Shown one piece after another: positions 23,366 to 35,197 of a DNA stretch of 64,000 bases. Each line of letters starts with the position of its first letter. The first letter of the stretch is position 1. Made by a program: the position numbers and the translations under genes. The notes under the pieces were generated by a model, which worked only from the letters and a program-made list of their open reading frames with translations, made no database searches and had not been told where the DNA came from. Source of the stretch: Cryptomeria japonica (taxonomy: Eukaryota; Streptophyta; Pinopsida; Cupressales; Cupressaceae); contig NC_081409.1 of NCBI RefSeq assembly GCF_030272615.1, positions 871,714,379-871,778,378 on the forward strand, written 5' to 3'.

Positions 23366-26300
23366 CTAAGTCTCTACCGGTGGTGGTATGACTCCAAGCT
23401 GATCTCTAAGATACTCAAAAGTCTCCTTAGGCAAAGGTTTTGTAAAAATATCTGCAAGCTATTCTTTAGTATTCACATAAACCAGTTTTATCTCCTTTTC
23501 TTCAACTTTTTCCCTTAGAAAATTCATTTTGATAGAAACATGTTTTGTTTTAGAATGTAATACCAGATTCTTAGATATATCAATTGCTGCAGTGTTATCA
23601 CAATATATAGTAATAGGTTCCTTGCATTTTACCTTTATGTCCTTCAACATTTGTTTAAGCCATAATACCTGTGTATAGTTAGTTGTTGCTGCAACATATT
23701 CTGATTCTACTATTGATAAAGATGTACAACTCTATTTCTTACTCAACCAAGAAACTAATCTCTTTCCAAGAAAGAATGCTCCTTCGATGGTTCTCTTTCT
23801 ATCATCTATATCTTTTTCCCAATTTGCATATGTGTATGCACATAGATCAAAGTTTTCATCTTTTGGATACCATAATCCAAGATTTGTTGTGCCTTGAAAG
23901 TACCAGAAAATGCTTTTCACTGTTGATTCATGATTTTCCCTAGGATTACTCTGAAATCTAGAAACAATACATACTGCATTCATAATATCAGGTTTGGTTT
24001 GTGTCAAATACAGTAAACCTCCTATCATAGATTTGTATCTAGTTGGATTAACAGGTGTAGATTCATCCCTTTGAGATAATTTGTCATTTGTAGTCATAGG
24101 TGTGCTTACCGGTTTAGAGTTCTCCATCCCAAATTTCTTTAGTAATTCTTTCAAGTACTTGGATTGACTAAAAAATATACCTTTATCAGTTTGAGAAATC
24201 TGCAAACCTAAAAATAATTTTATTTCTCCAATCATAGACATTTCAAATTCTTGCTGCATTTCAAGAGAAAATTCCTTACATAATCAATCTTCTCCTCCAA
24301 AGATTATGTCATAAAAAATACTTCAATAATCAAGATGTCATCATTAGTTACTTTGTAGTATAAATTGCTATCTATATTTCCTTTAGTAAAACCAATCTTC
24401 AAAAGATACTTATCCAACCTTGCATACCAAGCTCTTGGGGCTTGTTACAATCCATACAGAGCTTTTCTTAACCAGCAAACCATATCATTGTCATCTGTCA
24501 AGGAAAATCCATCAAGTTGTTCAATATATACTTCTTCTTCAAGATCTCCATTCAAAAATGCACATTTAATATCCATTTGATAAACTTTGTAATCCTTGTG
24601 AGCTGCAAAAGGCAAGAATAATCTAACTGCCTCAATTCTGGCTACCGGTGCAAAGGTTTCATTGTAATCAACTCCTTCTTTCTTAGAATATCCCTTACAC
24701 ACTAGTCTTGCTTTGTTTCTAACAACCTTACCATCTTCATTAAGTTTGTTTCTAAATACCCATTTAGTTCCAATTACATTTTTATCTTTAGGCCAGGGAA
24801 CTAATGTCCAAGTATTATTTTTCTCAATTTGTCCTAATTCTTCTTCCATAGCTTTAATCCAAAATTTATCTTCACATGCCTCATTGATAGATGATGGTTC
24901 AATTTGAGAAATAAGACATACCTCTTCATTTGCCAATCTTCCTCTTGTCATAACTCCTTTAAATTTGTTTCCAATTATCTGATCTTTAGAATGATTCAAT
25001 CTTACATACCGGGGTGTCTTAGTTTGCTGTAGTTCTTCAATTATTGTGGAATCTTCTGATGATACCGGGGTAACTGTATCTTCATTTTGTACCAGTGGAT
25101 TTAGTATAGGTTCATTTGTCATAATTTTTGTTGCTAATTCAGAGTCTATATACCTTGAAGTTCCTCTGAATTGTTCATCAATCTTTACATTTGTACTTTC
25201 AACAATTTTCTGCAATCTTTTATTAAAACATCTATATGCCTTGCTCTTAGATGAATAACCAATAAATATTCCTTCATCACTTCTAGGATCAAATTTTCCA
25301 ATATACTCATCTCTCCTAATATAACATTTACTTCCAAAAATTCTGAAATACTTAAGAGTAGGAGTATTACCAAACCATAGTTCATGAGGGGTCTTACCAG
25401 TTTCACCTTTGATGTGAACTTTGTTGAATGTATAGATAATAGTGCTAACTGCCTCTCTCTAATACACATGTGGTAGATTTGCTTTTGATAACATACTTCT
25501 AGCTGCATCCAAGATAGTTATGTTTTTCTTTTCAACAACTCCATTTTGCTGTGGTGTCCAAGGTGCTGATAACTGTCTTTTGATTCCATTCACTTCACAG
25601 AATGTATTAAAGTCCTTAGATGTGAAATCTTCTCCTTGATATGATCTTAAACATTTGATTTTCTTACTGGTTTCATTTTCAACCATTGCTTTGAATAGTT
25701 TGAACTTTCCAAGTGCTTCTGATTTCTCTCTAAGAAAAGTAACCCAACACATTCTAGAATAATCATCAATAATTAGCATGAAATATCTATCACCTTGTAA
25801 GCTTCTAATTCTAGCTGGACCACATAAATCAATGTGAATTAAGTCAAGAGCATTATTGAATTTTTCTGGAATACTTTTGAAACTAGCTCTAACTTGTTTT
25901 CCAAATTGACATTTCTTACAAATTGTATTTTGAGGTTTGACAATTTTAGGTAGATCTCTAACTGCCTTAGAAGTACTGATTTTTACCATGCAATCAAAAT
26001 TTACATGACATAGTCTCTTATGCCATAACCAACTTTCATCTATATGTGCAATTAAGCATGCCTTTTCATTGTTATTCAAATGAAAGATATTGCCTCTAGT
26101 CTAATTACCGGTTGCACTTTCCAAACCAGTTCTATTCATGATTTTGCATTTTTCATTTTTAAACTGTAACTAAAATCCCTTCTCAGCTAATTGACCAACA
26201 CTTAAAAGATTATGCTTTAATCCTTCAACATAGTAGACATTGTCAGTGTTATGTTTACCATCAAGAGATATTGAACCCTTACCTTTGATTGAACAGGCTT

Positions 26301-27492
26301 TGTCATCTCCAAATCTTACTAAACCTCCATCGATGTCTCTAGTCATATGATGTGAGCATCCTGAGTCAATAATCCATTCATCCTTTGCTTCAATTTGAGC
26401 TGCTAGGGCTTGTTCTACCGGTTGAGCAATAAGTGTCAGTTGATCTTCTGTTATAGCAACAAAAACCCATCCATTGTCTGTTGGATCCTCATCAGAATCA
26501 TCAGTCACACCTTCATTAGCAATGTAACAAGATTTATCTTTGTTCTTCTTAAATCTGTATCTTTGATATTCAGGATTAGGCTTGTATTTTCTTCTAGCTT
26601 CTTCTCTTAGTCTAGCATGTCTATCAGGGCATCTTGAAGCCATATGACCAATCTTATTGTAGTTAAAACATTTAAAGGGTGCTTTACCTTGATACTTACT
26701 TCCAATTGGACCTTTCGGCATTTTCCTTGCAAATAGTGCTTCAAGCTCTTCAAGCTCTTCATTCTCCCTTCTGGATTCTTCAAGTTCTCTTGCATAAAAG
26801 GCTCTCCAGTCTGATTTGTCAAATGATGGAGCAGATGATGTTGATGCTTTAAAGGACAAATCAGTCTTTATAGTAGCAACAGGACCCAATTCCTCAATGT
26901 CAAAGGCTGAAAGTTTTCCAATCAATGTATCCCTAGTTACTGATGTATTAGGCATTGTTCTCAAATCATTTATAGTAGTAACCTTCATTTTATATGCTGG
27001 TGGCAAACCTCTTAAGATTTTTGAAACAATTTCATCCTCACTCAAGGTTCCTCCACAACATTTAATAACCAAAACAATTTCATTTACTCTTTCCATAAAA
27101 GCAAAAATCCTTTCATCTTCTTCCATTTTCAAATGTTCATACCTGACTCAGAAGTTTTCAAGTTTTGCAATCTTGACTGTGGAATCTCCTTCATTCAGTG
27201 TTTCCAAATGATCCCAAATAGATTTAGCAGTAGACCTATCTGATAATCCCATGATTTGTTGATCTGATAATTTGCTCAAAAGTGCTTCTCTTGCTTTACA
27301 ATCATTCTCTTCATCTTTAGCTAAGGTAGTTGGAGCAGTCTGACTAGCTACATCAGCAGTATAACCATTCTTAGTAACTTCCTAGATGTCTTTACCAATG
27401 CAATTCAAATGTGTCTCCATTCTGATCTTCCATATTCCATAGTTGGTTCCATCAAGTTTAGGACTGTCCTTTCTGAAATAATTTGTAGACAT
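23366..27492 (-). pseudogene. Element D gag-pol polyprotein (copia), disrupted
   Basis: ATG at 27492 on the minus strand. Gag with knuckle CFNYNKIGHMASRC (second Cys replaced by Tyr) near 26640-26680. Protease near 26370 keeps DSG. Integrase zinc HKRLCH and core lie at 26079-25500 with TPQQNG, RT 24880-24100 and RNase H to 23366 with ADIFTKPL. In-frame stops near 27382, 27147, 26170, 26106, 25459, 24443 and 23459. The frame changes once near 24310, where one C of 'gtcatcaaaaaa' present in element C is missing, breaking the RT around FDD. Many stops replace Trp, Gln or Arg seen in relatives. Inactive. Confidence 0.92.
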
Positions 27493-27534
27493 TGGATCTC
27501 CTCAGGTTGTTAAACTTCTACAAAAGAGGACTAG

Positions 27535-27546
27535 GCTCTGATACCA
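27535..27546 (-). other. Primer binding site, tRNA-iMet type (element D)
   Basis: The minus strand reads TGGTATCAGAGC exactly, two bases inside the 5' LTR. Confidence 0.93.
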
Positions 27547-27548
27547 AT

Positions 27549-28610
27549 TGTTAGGTCCTGGAGACAATTGAGAGGGGGGGGGTGTGAATCAGTTGTCAAA
27601 TAAATTCAAACCAAAAACTTATTAACCAACTTAATGCTTAATACTGGTAAACCAGTTAAGTGTCCCGGTAGATAGTGTTAATAGTAAATTGCTATACCGG
27701 TAAGGATTAATGCATGAAACATAAACATAAAGTCATGCACAACACATGACACCAATATTTGTACGTGGAAACCCTGTAAGGGGAAAAACCACGGTGGGAA
27801 ACCTTACCCACAATCAGATGATACTACTACAGATAGTAAGTGTACATAAATGGGGCCTGCACATGTAGAAAGGCCAACAGCCTAGATCTCACTACTCAAT
27901 CACAAAATGAGAGTTACACTAACTACAATTGGATGGTTAAATCCAATAAGAATGTACTGCACAAAATAGCATCTTCATATGCTTGATTCAGTATTGGTGT
28001 AATGCTGATATGCTTCTACAAAAACCTAACTTCACCTTCAAATGATATCTTCATGTATATCCCTGCTTGATCTCGCATATACCTTCACTTAATTCTTTTT
28101 CGCATTCCACACTTGATCTTACAAATAAGATCTTACATTTATACCATACCCTAAGACCAATTTTAGTAGGTCGGCTCTACAAGATATTACAATAAAAACA
28201 TTTTACATACAATATAATATCCGATGCAATAACTGATTGAACATGTCATCTTAATGCATTTACAACAATAATAAATCATCTCCATAGCGTGCCATGCTGA
28301 TCTGGAAAAGATAAACCTGCCGATGTAACCCTAGATAACCTGGACCTATTTGTCGGTAAAAGTAAATATGCAAATATGAATGTACCAATGATTATTTCTT
28401 CAAAACAAGGTGTCCACACGATGTCTTTGACATTACCAAGTGTCTTCCATATCATTCCAAGTACCAGTGAACAATATATCCTGCCGGTGAACCATATACT
28501 AGTGACTGTTGCACAGTTTACTGCTTGCCAGTGAATGTTGCTAGATCTCCAAAGTAGGTGTATTCAGTATGTGTTGACATCAATGACAAAACCATACCAA
28601 AATACCAATA
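27549..28610 (-). repeat. Element D 5' LTR
   Basis: 1062 bp. The outer end reads CCAATA instead of CCAACA, a single change in the terminal motif. It is followed by GTAAA at 28611-28615. Confidence 0.93.
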
Positions 28611-28615
28611 GTAAA

Positions 28616-28653
28616 ACACAATCACAATTGCAAGGGTCATAATTTTATGATGC

Positions 28654-28735
<82 letters not shown>

Positions 28736-30775
28736 CAATATGTTTGACAAAAAAATTGGAATCTTACATATGCAACATGTCAAGTGAAACATGCCACAAA
28801 ATTACAACCCATCACATAATCAAATCTTCCAGAGGTGGAGAATAACCTTTGTGTAAAAGTCAATGATCGCATAAGTGTAAAGCATATTTGAAGTTATGAT
28901 TTTTGCATCTATCACGATCATGATTGATATTAATATTAATTAGGGAAACTCATGCCATGGAGAATGACCTTTGTTTAAAAGTAAATGATCACAAAAGCGT
29001 ACAATGATATGTATATAACACAATGTAATCATTGACAAAGAAAAACTCTAAGGATAGTCCCAAACATGGGTATACAAAACCATGTGTCTCAAATTTTGTA
29101 AGTAAAGAAAAGAAGGGAAGTCTTTGCAACAGGCTTTTCTTATTAAATCTCATTGACTTGTTTGTAAAAGCATATAACGTCAAATGGCTCCATTTTGAAC
29201 ATCAACGTTTTTCTCCATTTTAAAGATTTTCGTTATGTGTAACATATTGGTATTTTGGTTTCCTTTTAGGTTTTTAAATAGGCGATTACTAGTTTCCTTC
29301 ATAGCTCAATAGGATTCATTGTGAGACTGATTGTTGAGTACCCATAACATTAGAAGACATATAAACATTATTTATGTGCTAATAGACCAGACATACATAA
29401 AATATGAGTATATACGCATACTTTGAATCCAATCAATATATCTTGTTCTCTTTAGGAGATGATAGGATTCTTTGCAAATGTTAGTCTAATTTTTAAACTC
29501 TCATTTCATATGCATACACATTCTTATAACCATATGCATATCAATGAGATGGGTACATAGCAATTCAGACATGTAAAAAAGATATCAATGAAATGGATAC
29601 TTTGTTATTCAATAGTTTAAACTTCTAGGAATCAATGAGAACCTAACTTGCACTTGTGCAATCTTTCAATATTTAGTAATATTTCTACAATATGAAAGGC
29701 TATGTTCCAAAAATCCAAATAGCAGAAATGTGTCACCATAAAACATCCAAATTAATGGGGTTGTCCAAAATCAAAAGTAACTACCATTTACTGTCAAAAA
29801 CCCTCAGCTCAAAAAACAAAATTGCCAACACAAATCGAAATAGGTGTTTTCCCTTAAAACCCTTTGCCGCCTAATGGGCAAAATTTTAAAACCCATACAA
29901 AAATGCAACATTCCATTTTCATAATTTAAAATAAACTCTCAGAAGAAGAAATAATTTTTTTTTGCCTCAACAATTGTATCCAACGATTCATTTTGCAGGA
30001 CATTAATGAGCGTGCATCCTTTGAAAGATTTTGTGGGACGCGAGATTCAAGTTTTTTTTTGGAAAGGATTTTATTTTTTTCTCCACAACCTATCAAAATT
30101 TTATGTTTTCTTTGCAGAGTAAGTGGAATAAATAGTTTCGATGTTAGAAATGAAGAGCTACTTACGCACCTCCTTACATTCAATGTCAATGCAAGCACTT
30201 GGTCGTATTCACATGCTCAACATGTCTACCAGTGTAGGGCCTCTATTTTAGTCTTCTTTTTTTTTCTAAAACTTGTCTCCCCATATTGAGTAATGTTGAA
30301 AGCAAAAGCCTCACACAATTCATAGTCCATTATAATTAGATCTTTCATATCTTTTTATTGCTGAAAGGAATGATTGTTATATCAGCCAAATATAGAGAAT
30401 TTAATTGCAAGTTAAAATGGATACTTAGTTATTCAATAGTTTAACCTTCTAGGAATCAGCTAGAACCTAACTTGCACATCTGCAATCTTTCAATATTCGA
30501 AATGGAAAGAAACTGACATTATTGTCAAAAACCCACACTTGAAAAACAAAACTACAAGCACAAATTGAAATAGGCATTTTCCCTTAAAACCCTTTGCCGC
30601 CTAATGAACAAAATTTTAAAACCCACAATCCACTACATACAAACATATATTAAAACCCAACTAAATTTTTACACCCACAAGTTTTTGGAGAGGAACAACT
30701 TACTTGCACAACAAACCAACGGTACACCAAACTGCAAACAATATGAGCAACGAACGATACACCACAAATGCTTTC
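28616..30775. other. Tandem host unit H2, right part
   Basis: No recognisable gene. Aligns with 930-1580 joined directly to 18960-20356, giving the pre-insertion sequence around element C (single GAGTA at 29336-29340). It ends at 'gctttc' where element F begins. Confidence 0.75.
28654..28729. repeat. Compound TA/GA microsatellite
   Basis: About ten TA repeats followed by about 28 GA repeats. The H1 copy at 946-964 has only the TA part. Confidence 0.9.
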
Positions 30776-32218
30776 TGATGCCCTCCTAAATGGCACAAGG
30801 TTAGTCTATGATCAAATAACACAAAACACACAAAACATTAGTGTTAGTCAATCGAAAACTAATCTAAAAAGGCATACCAAAAGAGAGACTACAAGCATGC
30901 AAGCATATTTAACTATCAAAGCAAACATGATGAGGCATCTCCAAATACCTCCTAACATACTCTTAGTTCCTTCTCCCTTGTTCCTCTCCTCTCCAAGTTC
31001 CAAAATAGTGTAGCTCTCAGTAGCTTTTTGCACTATGGATGCTTATGGAGGATTGAGATTTGTAGTATAGCTCCAAATATGAAATGAAAAGCTAATACTA
31101 TGCTAAAATGATGTATTTTAACCAAAATGATAAGATGTTAGATTGCTTATGCTAAAATGCTCTCTAAAATTTCTATAGCTTAGATGCATACAAGTTTTCA
31201 AGATCTAGATTATGAAGGAATGGGCTCTATTTATAGGAAAAATGGAGCAATGGATGGTCAGGATTGAAGGGTTTAATCAAGGGTCAAGCTTGAAAGTTGG
31301 GGATCCATGTGCTCAATTGACACCAATTAAATGGTGACAAATGTCAACATAGGGTTGGGTTGAAAAGAAGAGGTTGGAGGCATTAAAGGCCTGAGAAGAT
31401 CTCATGGTTATCTAAAGGCTAAGGGTCAAGCCTAAATTAAGATTATCCACTGGATTAAGAGTTAATCCAAGGATAAACCTTTGTGCAAATGATTAAGAGA
31501 TAATCATGGTCAAAGCATTAAAGACTTGATGAGACCCTTGGGTTGGGTAGAGGTTGAGTCAAAACAAATGTTTTAACCATGTGGAAGGGTTTGGGTTAAC
31601 CATTAATGGTTTTTGGAGACTTTGGGGATTAAGTGGTTGAAAGTTGGAAGCCTTCAATGGTTATCAAAGACTTTGAGGAATTAAGTGGTTGAAGGTTGAA
31701 AGCCTTTAATGGTTATCAAAGACTTTTTAGACTTTGAGAAGTGACTCCATTTTGCTTAGGAATGTGACAATAATTAGGGGATGGATTAGGCTAATTAGGA
31801 AGGGGTTAGAAGAATCTAGAAGGGGATTAGATTTTTGCAAGTGGATTTGGTGGGTGAGGGAAAATAGGATTTTATTAAAAATAAAAATTCATTTATTTCA
31901 ATAAATGTGTGCAAGTTGGTTTTGTAGGAAAATGAAAGTGGGGTGGGGATAATGATTTAAATAAATATTTTATTTAATTTATTTAAAAGAGGAAAAGGGA
32001 GATTTTAATTAAATAAATAGATTTTATTTATTTAATTGATTTGAAATTTGATTTAATGAATTAATTAAAATAAATTGAATAATTTATTTAATTAATAGAA
32101 GAATGTTTGGGGATGAATTAATTAAATATTAATTTAATTAACTGGTGGCTAGTGGATTTTTAACCAAATAAATACGAAATATTCATTTAATTAAAATGGA
32201 CAGATTTATGTGACTACA
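30776..32218 (-). repeat. Element F 3' LTR
   Basis: 1443 bp, TGATGCC...GACTACA on the plus strand. It is related, in inverted orientation, to the solo LTR at 36980-38441: shared AATTAAAT-rich start, 'ggtctcatgag/ctcaggcctttaatgcctcc' block and TATA region. The left edge is set by departure from the H1 sequence, the right edge by the PPT. Confidence 0.85.
31228..31235 (-). promoter_or_regulatory. TATA box of element F LTR
   Basis: The minus strand reads CTATAAATAGAGC. The same motif occurs in the related LTRs at 37911 and 59448. Confidence 0.7.
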
Positions 32219-32232
32219 TTTGCCCCTCTTTG
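32219..32232 (-). other. Polypurine tract (element F)
   Basis: The minus strand reads AAAGAGGGGCAAA directly against the 3' LTR start TGTAGTC. Confidence 0.8.
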
Positions 32233-32782
32233 AGACGGTGCGGTTTATCGCATCGTTTCAAAGAAAGAAAAATAGGTGTGAAGAAATGCCCCATAAAATG
32301 TAAATTTAATGGGTGGTATGCCCCCTCGAGAGATGGGCCGAAAAATTTCGAAAAATTGGGCGATCTCTCGAAAAAGAATGAAAATTGGTAGGGTGGTAGA
32401 AGAGAAGAAGTTAGGTATACTGGTGAAAAATAGAAGAAATCGGGCGAAACATGGAGAAATGGGGGGCTCGGGAAGTGCACGGGGACCACGGCGATGAGCG
32501 GGGCGAAGTTACGGTGACGGCGGGGGGTATAAATGGGGTAAAAGGGGTGAAAATAGGATCATTTGTGACCGTGACTAGTTGAAAACGAGAGCTCTGATAG
32601 TGACATTTGGAGGAGCAAGGAGGAGCTACTATGCCGATTCCGATCACCGAGCACAGATTCGAGCGAGTCCGACGGTTCCAGCGCCTAGACGACTACGGAC
32701 CAGCGGTACGCAAATTCAAAAACTAACTTTTTATGCATTTTTGATAGGTTTTTAGCTGAGTCCAAGTCAAGTCGGAGCAAGA

Positions 32783-32948
32783 GCGTTGGAACTCTGGTTT
32801 TGGCGCTTTTGCTCCATAAACTAGCACTATTGTGCCATAATGGCACTATTGTGCTGTTGTTTGAGCGCTTTTGTATAGCTTTGTGAGTGCTTTTGGCAGG
32901 GTATTAGCGCTATTGTGTAAAATAACACTTTTGTAGGTAAAATAGCGC
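32783..32948. repeat. About 20-bp periodic (T/A)GCGCT-type array in F
   Basis: Nine GCGC/GCAC/GTGC-centred motifs start at about 32783, 32803, 32824, 32843, 32865, 32887, 32907, 32925 and 32945 (spacing 18-22 bp), usually as 'gcgcttttg' or 'agcgctattg'. It lies between the F 3' LTR and the PMD gene. Looser than, but reminiscent of, the array in E. Confidence 0.65.
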
Positions 32949-33346
32949 TTTTCCTTAGGATAAAGAGATGCCCTAGTGTTGGACAAAATAAATCTCCTGA
33001 TGCCAATGATTGATGGAAGGCGAGGTGAAGTGGAAGTTGTTTTGAACCATAGCAGCCCGATGAGACTTAGGTCATTTGTTAGGATAAATGCCTGTTGAAG
33101 TCTAGGTGGCCATGATTGCTTACCTGTTGAGACCCGAAGATACTTGATCAAAGTATCTGATGATAGTCTAGGTTTAAACTTAAGAAAGTTTGAAAACAAA
33201 ACAACTGATGGTGATTGATGAATGTCGATGTGCAGGAGGATCTGCGCATGTTACCGTTACGCGAGCGGCATCCTGCAACATAGGGGTTGCGAGATCGATT
33301 GACGTAGATAGAGATTGATTGTATAGCAGCGACTCATCTCTACGAG

Positions 33347-35197
33347 GTGATGCACATGCCCGTGATTCGGATGAATCACGACCTGATTACAGCATTGGCA
33401 GAGCGATGGCACAGTGAGACGTGCACATTTCATTTAGCCCAGGGAGAGATGACGGTGACCTTGGAGGACATGTGGCGTATCCTTCGGATTCTAATTCAGG
33501 GGGAGCTGGTTACATACGATAGATCTTGGGGGACCGTGTCATGTCAGAGGATTTTTGACGATGGCTCGATCGCATGAGAGGATATAGTGGCACTATATGA
33601 GCCCCTTCCAGCAGTGTTGTCAGGGATTGTGGGAGGACTGTTGTGTCCAGACAGGCGGTCACATGGATTGGCAGTGGGATGGGGATAGGTGATAGAGATG
33701 ATGATGACTGAGGGGACCTGATTTGCATGGGGGTCATGCGTGCTGGCACACATGTATCAGGAGCTCCACGAGGTAGTGTACCGAGGGAGGGGTTCGCTAG
33801 CAGTGGGCATGACGCTGCTACATGTTTGGGCATGGGAGCACCTACCAGTGACTCGACTAGTGAGTCTCAGATTCTGAGCCATGGACCAGCCATACATGTT
33901 TATGTATAGTGGCATGATGAGTCAGCCCGACTTGGGGAAGTTAGAGTGGTGGCAGCGGGCATTGGATGACCTGGATGCAGTGATATGGTGGCCATACTTG
34001 GAGTGTGAGCCATGGGATGATGATGTAGAGGCACTGTCGTATGTATTCATGACCTGATTCCTCATTGGGAGGACCTCATATCATGTAGAGAGACAGGTGT
34101 CGGGACGAGTGATTAGGCAATTCGGACGGCAGCAGGGACTGCCTAGCGGATCAGGGGAGTATGCATGGGTGATTCGGGAGCGGTATGCATGGGGTCCAGT
34201 GCTACCGTATGATCAGGCACTAGCAAAGTTTTGAACACTGCAAGCGAGGCCATGGGATCTACGACCGAGGGTCATTGATGCAGGGGTGACAACAGAGTAT
34301 ACACAGTATCGAGCGGCGCACCCGATCCTATGGATATCAGACCCGGCAGAGTCGATCCCATCTTTTGAGGATGAGAGAGGATGGGGATAAGGACGAAGAG
34401 CAGGAGACCGAGGAGGAGGAGGAGATGGAGGAGGAGGAGATGGAGGTGGAGGAGGAGGAGGAGGAGGAGGTGGTGGAGGAGGTGGAGGAGGAGGAGGAGG
34501 TGGGTTGGGGATGCTGAGGCAGCGGAGAGGGAGAGGTGGACTGCCTCTTCAGCTATCACAGGGACCGTTGATGCAGGGAGGAGTGTAGTCGAGTGGGAAG
34601 GGGATGGAGAGAGAGATCCCGATGGATACAGGTGTAGGGGAGGGTGGTGCAGGGGAGGCAGCCATGGACATGGGAGAGGGAGCTACTGGGGATCTACGGG
34701 ATCATATGATAGGGTATTTGCAGACCTGGATAGAGAGATTAGAGGAGGAGATAGCAGCTACGGATGTGCAGCTATTTGCACGTGAGTCAGAGCTGACGGT
34801 GGTGCTGCGGGAGAGAGATACGGCGGTGGAGAGATTGGCAGAGCTGCAGGAGAGAGTGCGAATTGGAGCACAGGGGCCTTCAAGGGAGGTGATGAGGGAG
34901 ATGCGACGAGCTCGGGCAGAGATAGAGTACTGGCGAGGGTTATATGAGAAGGTTGTACCAGTTAGCCAGCGAGCTCTCAGCTATTCACAGATGTGGCAGG
35001 CCAGATCCGAGCGATCACAGAGGATGCAGAGCAGTGGGGGTGTGATGGGTCCTCTACGGCAGGAGAGATCAGGGGATGCAGGAGGGAGTGGGGGTTCGAT
35101 GAGGCCTCCACAGAGAGATGGATCAGGTGGTGCAGGTACCAGTGGTGGAGTAGGTAGAGGTGGTGGTGGTACAGCATCTAGCCAGAGCGGCATTTGA
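33347..35197 (+). pseudogene. Plant mobile domain (PMD) protein gene, antisense to F
   Basis: One reading frame of 1851 bp with premature stops at 33575, 33686, 33719, near 33877 and at 34586, and no frameshift in the part examined. The N-terminal part (LITALAERWHSETCTFHL, GEMTVTLEDMWRIL, then LLCPDRRSHG, VGWG and LLHVWAWEHLPV) matches the PMD family (PF10536; MAIN/MAIL-like). An acidic and glycine-coding GGA tract (34411-34500) links to a Glu/Arg-rich coiled-coil (34680-34970) and a Ser/Gly/Pro tail. It opens away from the F 3' LTR, opposite to pol. The true start upstream is uncertain. PMDs are known both in host genes and in Ty3/gypsy and Mutator-like elements. Confidence 0.8.
34411..34500. 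repeat. GGA/GGT trinucleotide tract
   Basis: Nearly pure GGA with GGT interruptions inside the PMD frame. The copy at 55966-56040 differs by two GGA units and marks the left end of the 6.9-kb duplication. Confidence 0.85.

Larger units (their letters stand above)
21900..28610 (-). mobile_element. Ty1/copia retrotransposon D, full length
   Basis: 6711 bp with LTRs 21900-22959 and 27549-28610 and target duplication GTAAA at 21895-21899 and 28611-28615. Perfect iMet-type PBS, PPT cluster and copia domain order on the minus strand. Closely related to element C in coding sequence and LTR layout but inserted independently in H2. The H1 sequence at 890-950 gives the uninterrupted context. Confidence 0.95.

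Noticed and set aside
34272-34559. Leucine-rich minus-strand ORF
   Set aside because: Antisense translation of the GGA tract; low complexity, overlapping the real PMD frame.
34381-34785. Arginine-rich plus-strand ORF
   Set aside because: Out of frame with the PMD/coiled-coil gene; product of the same GGA tract.
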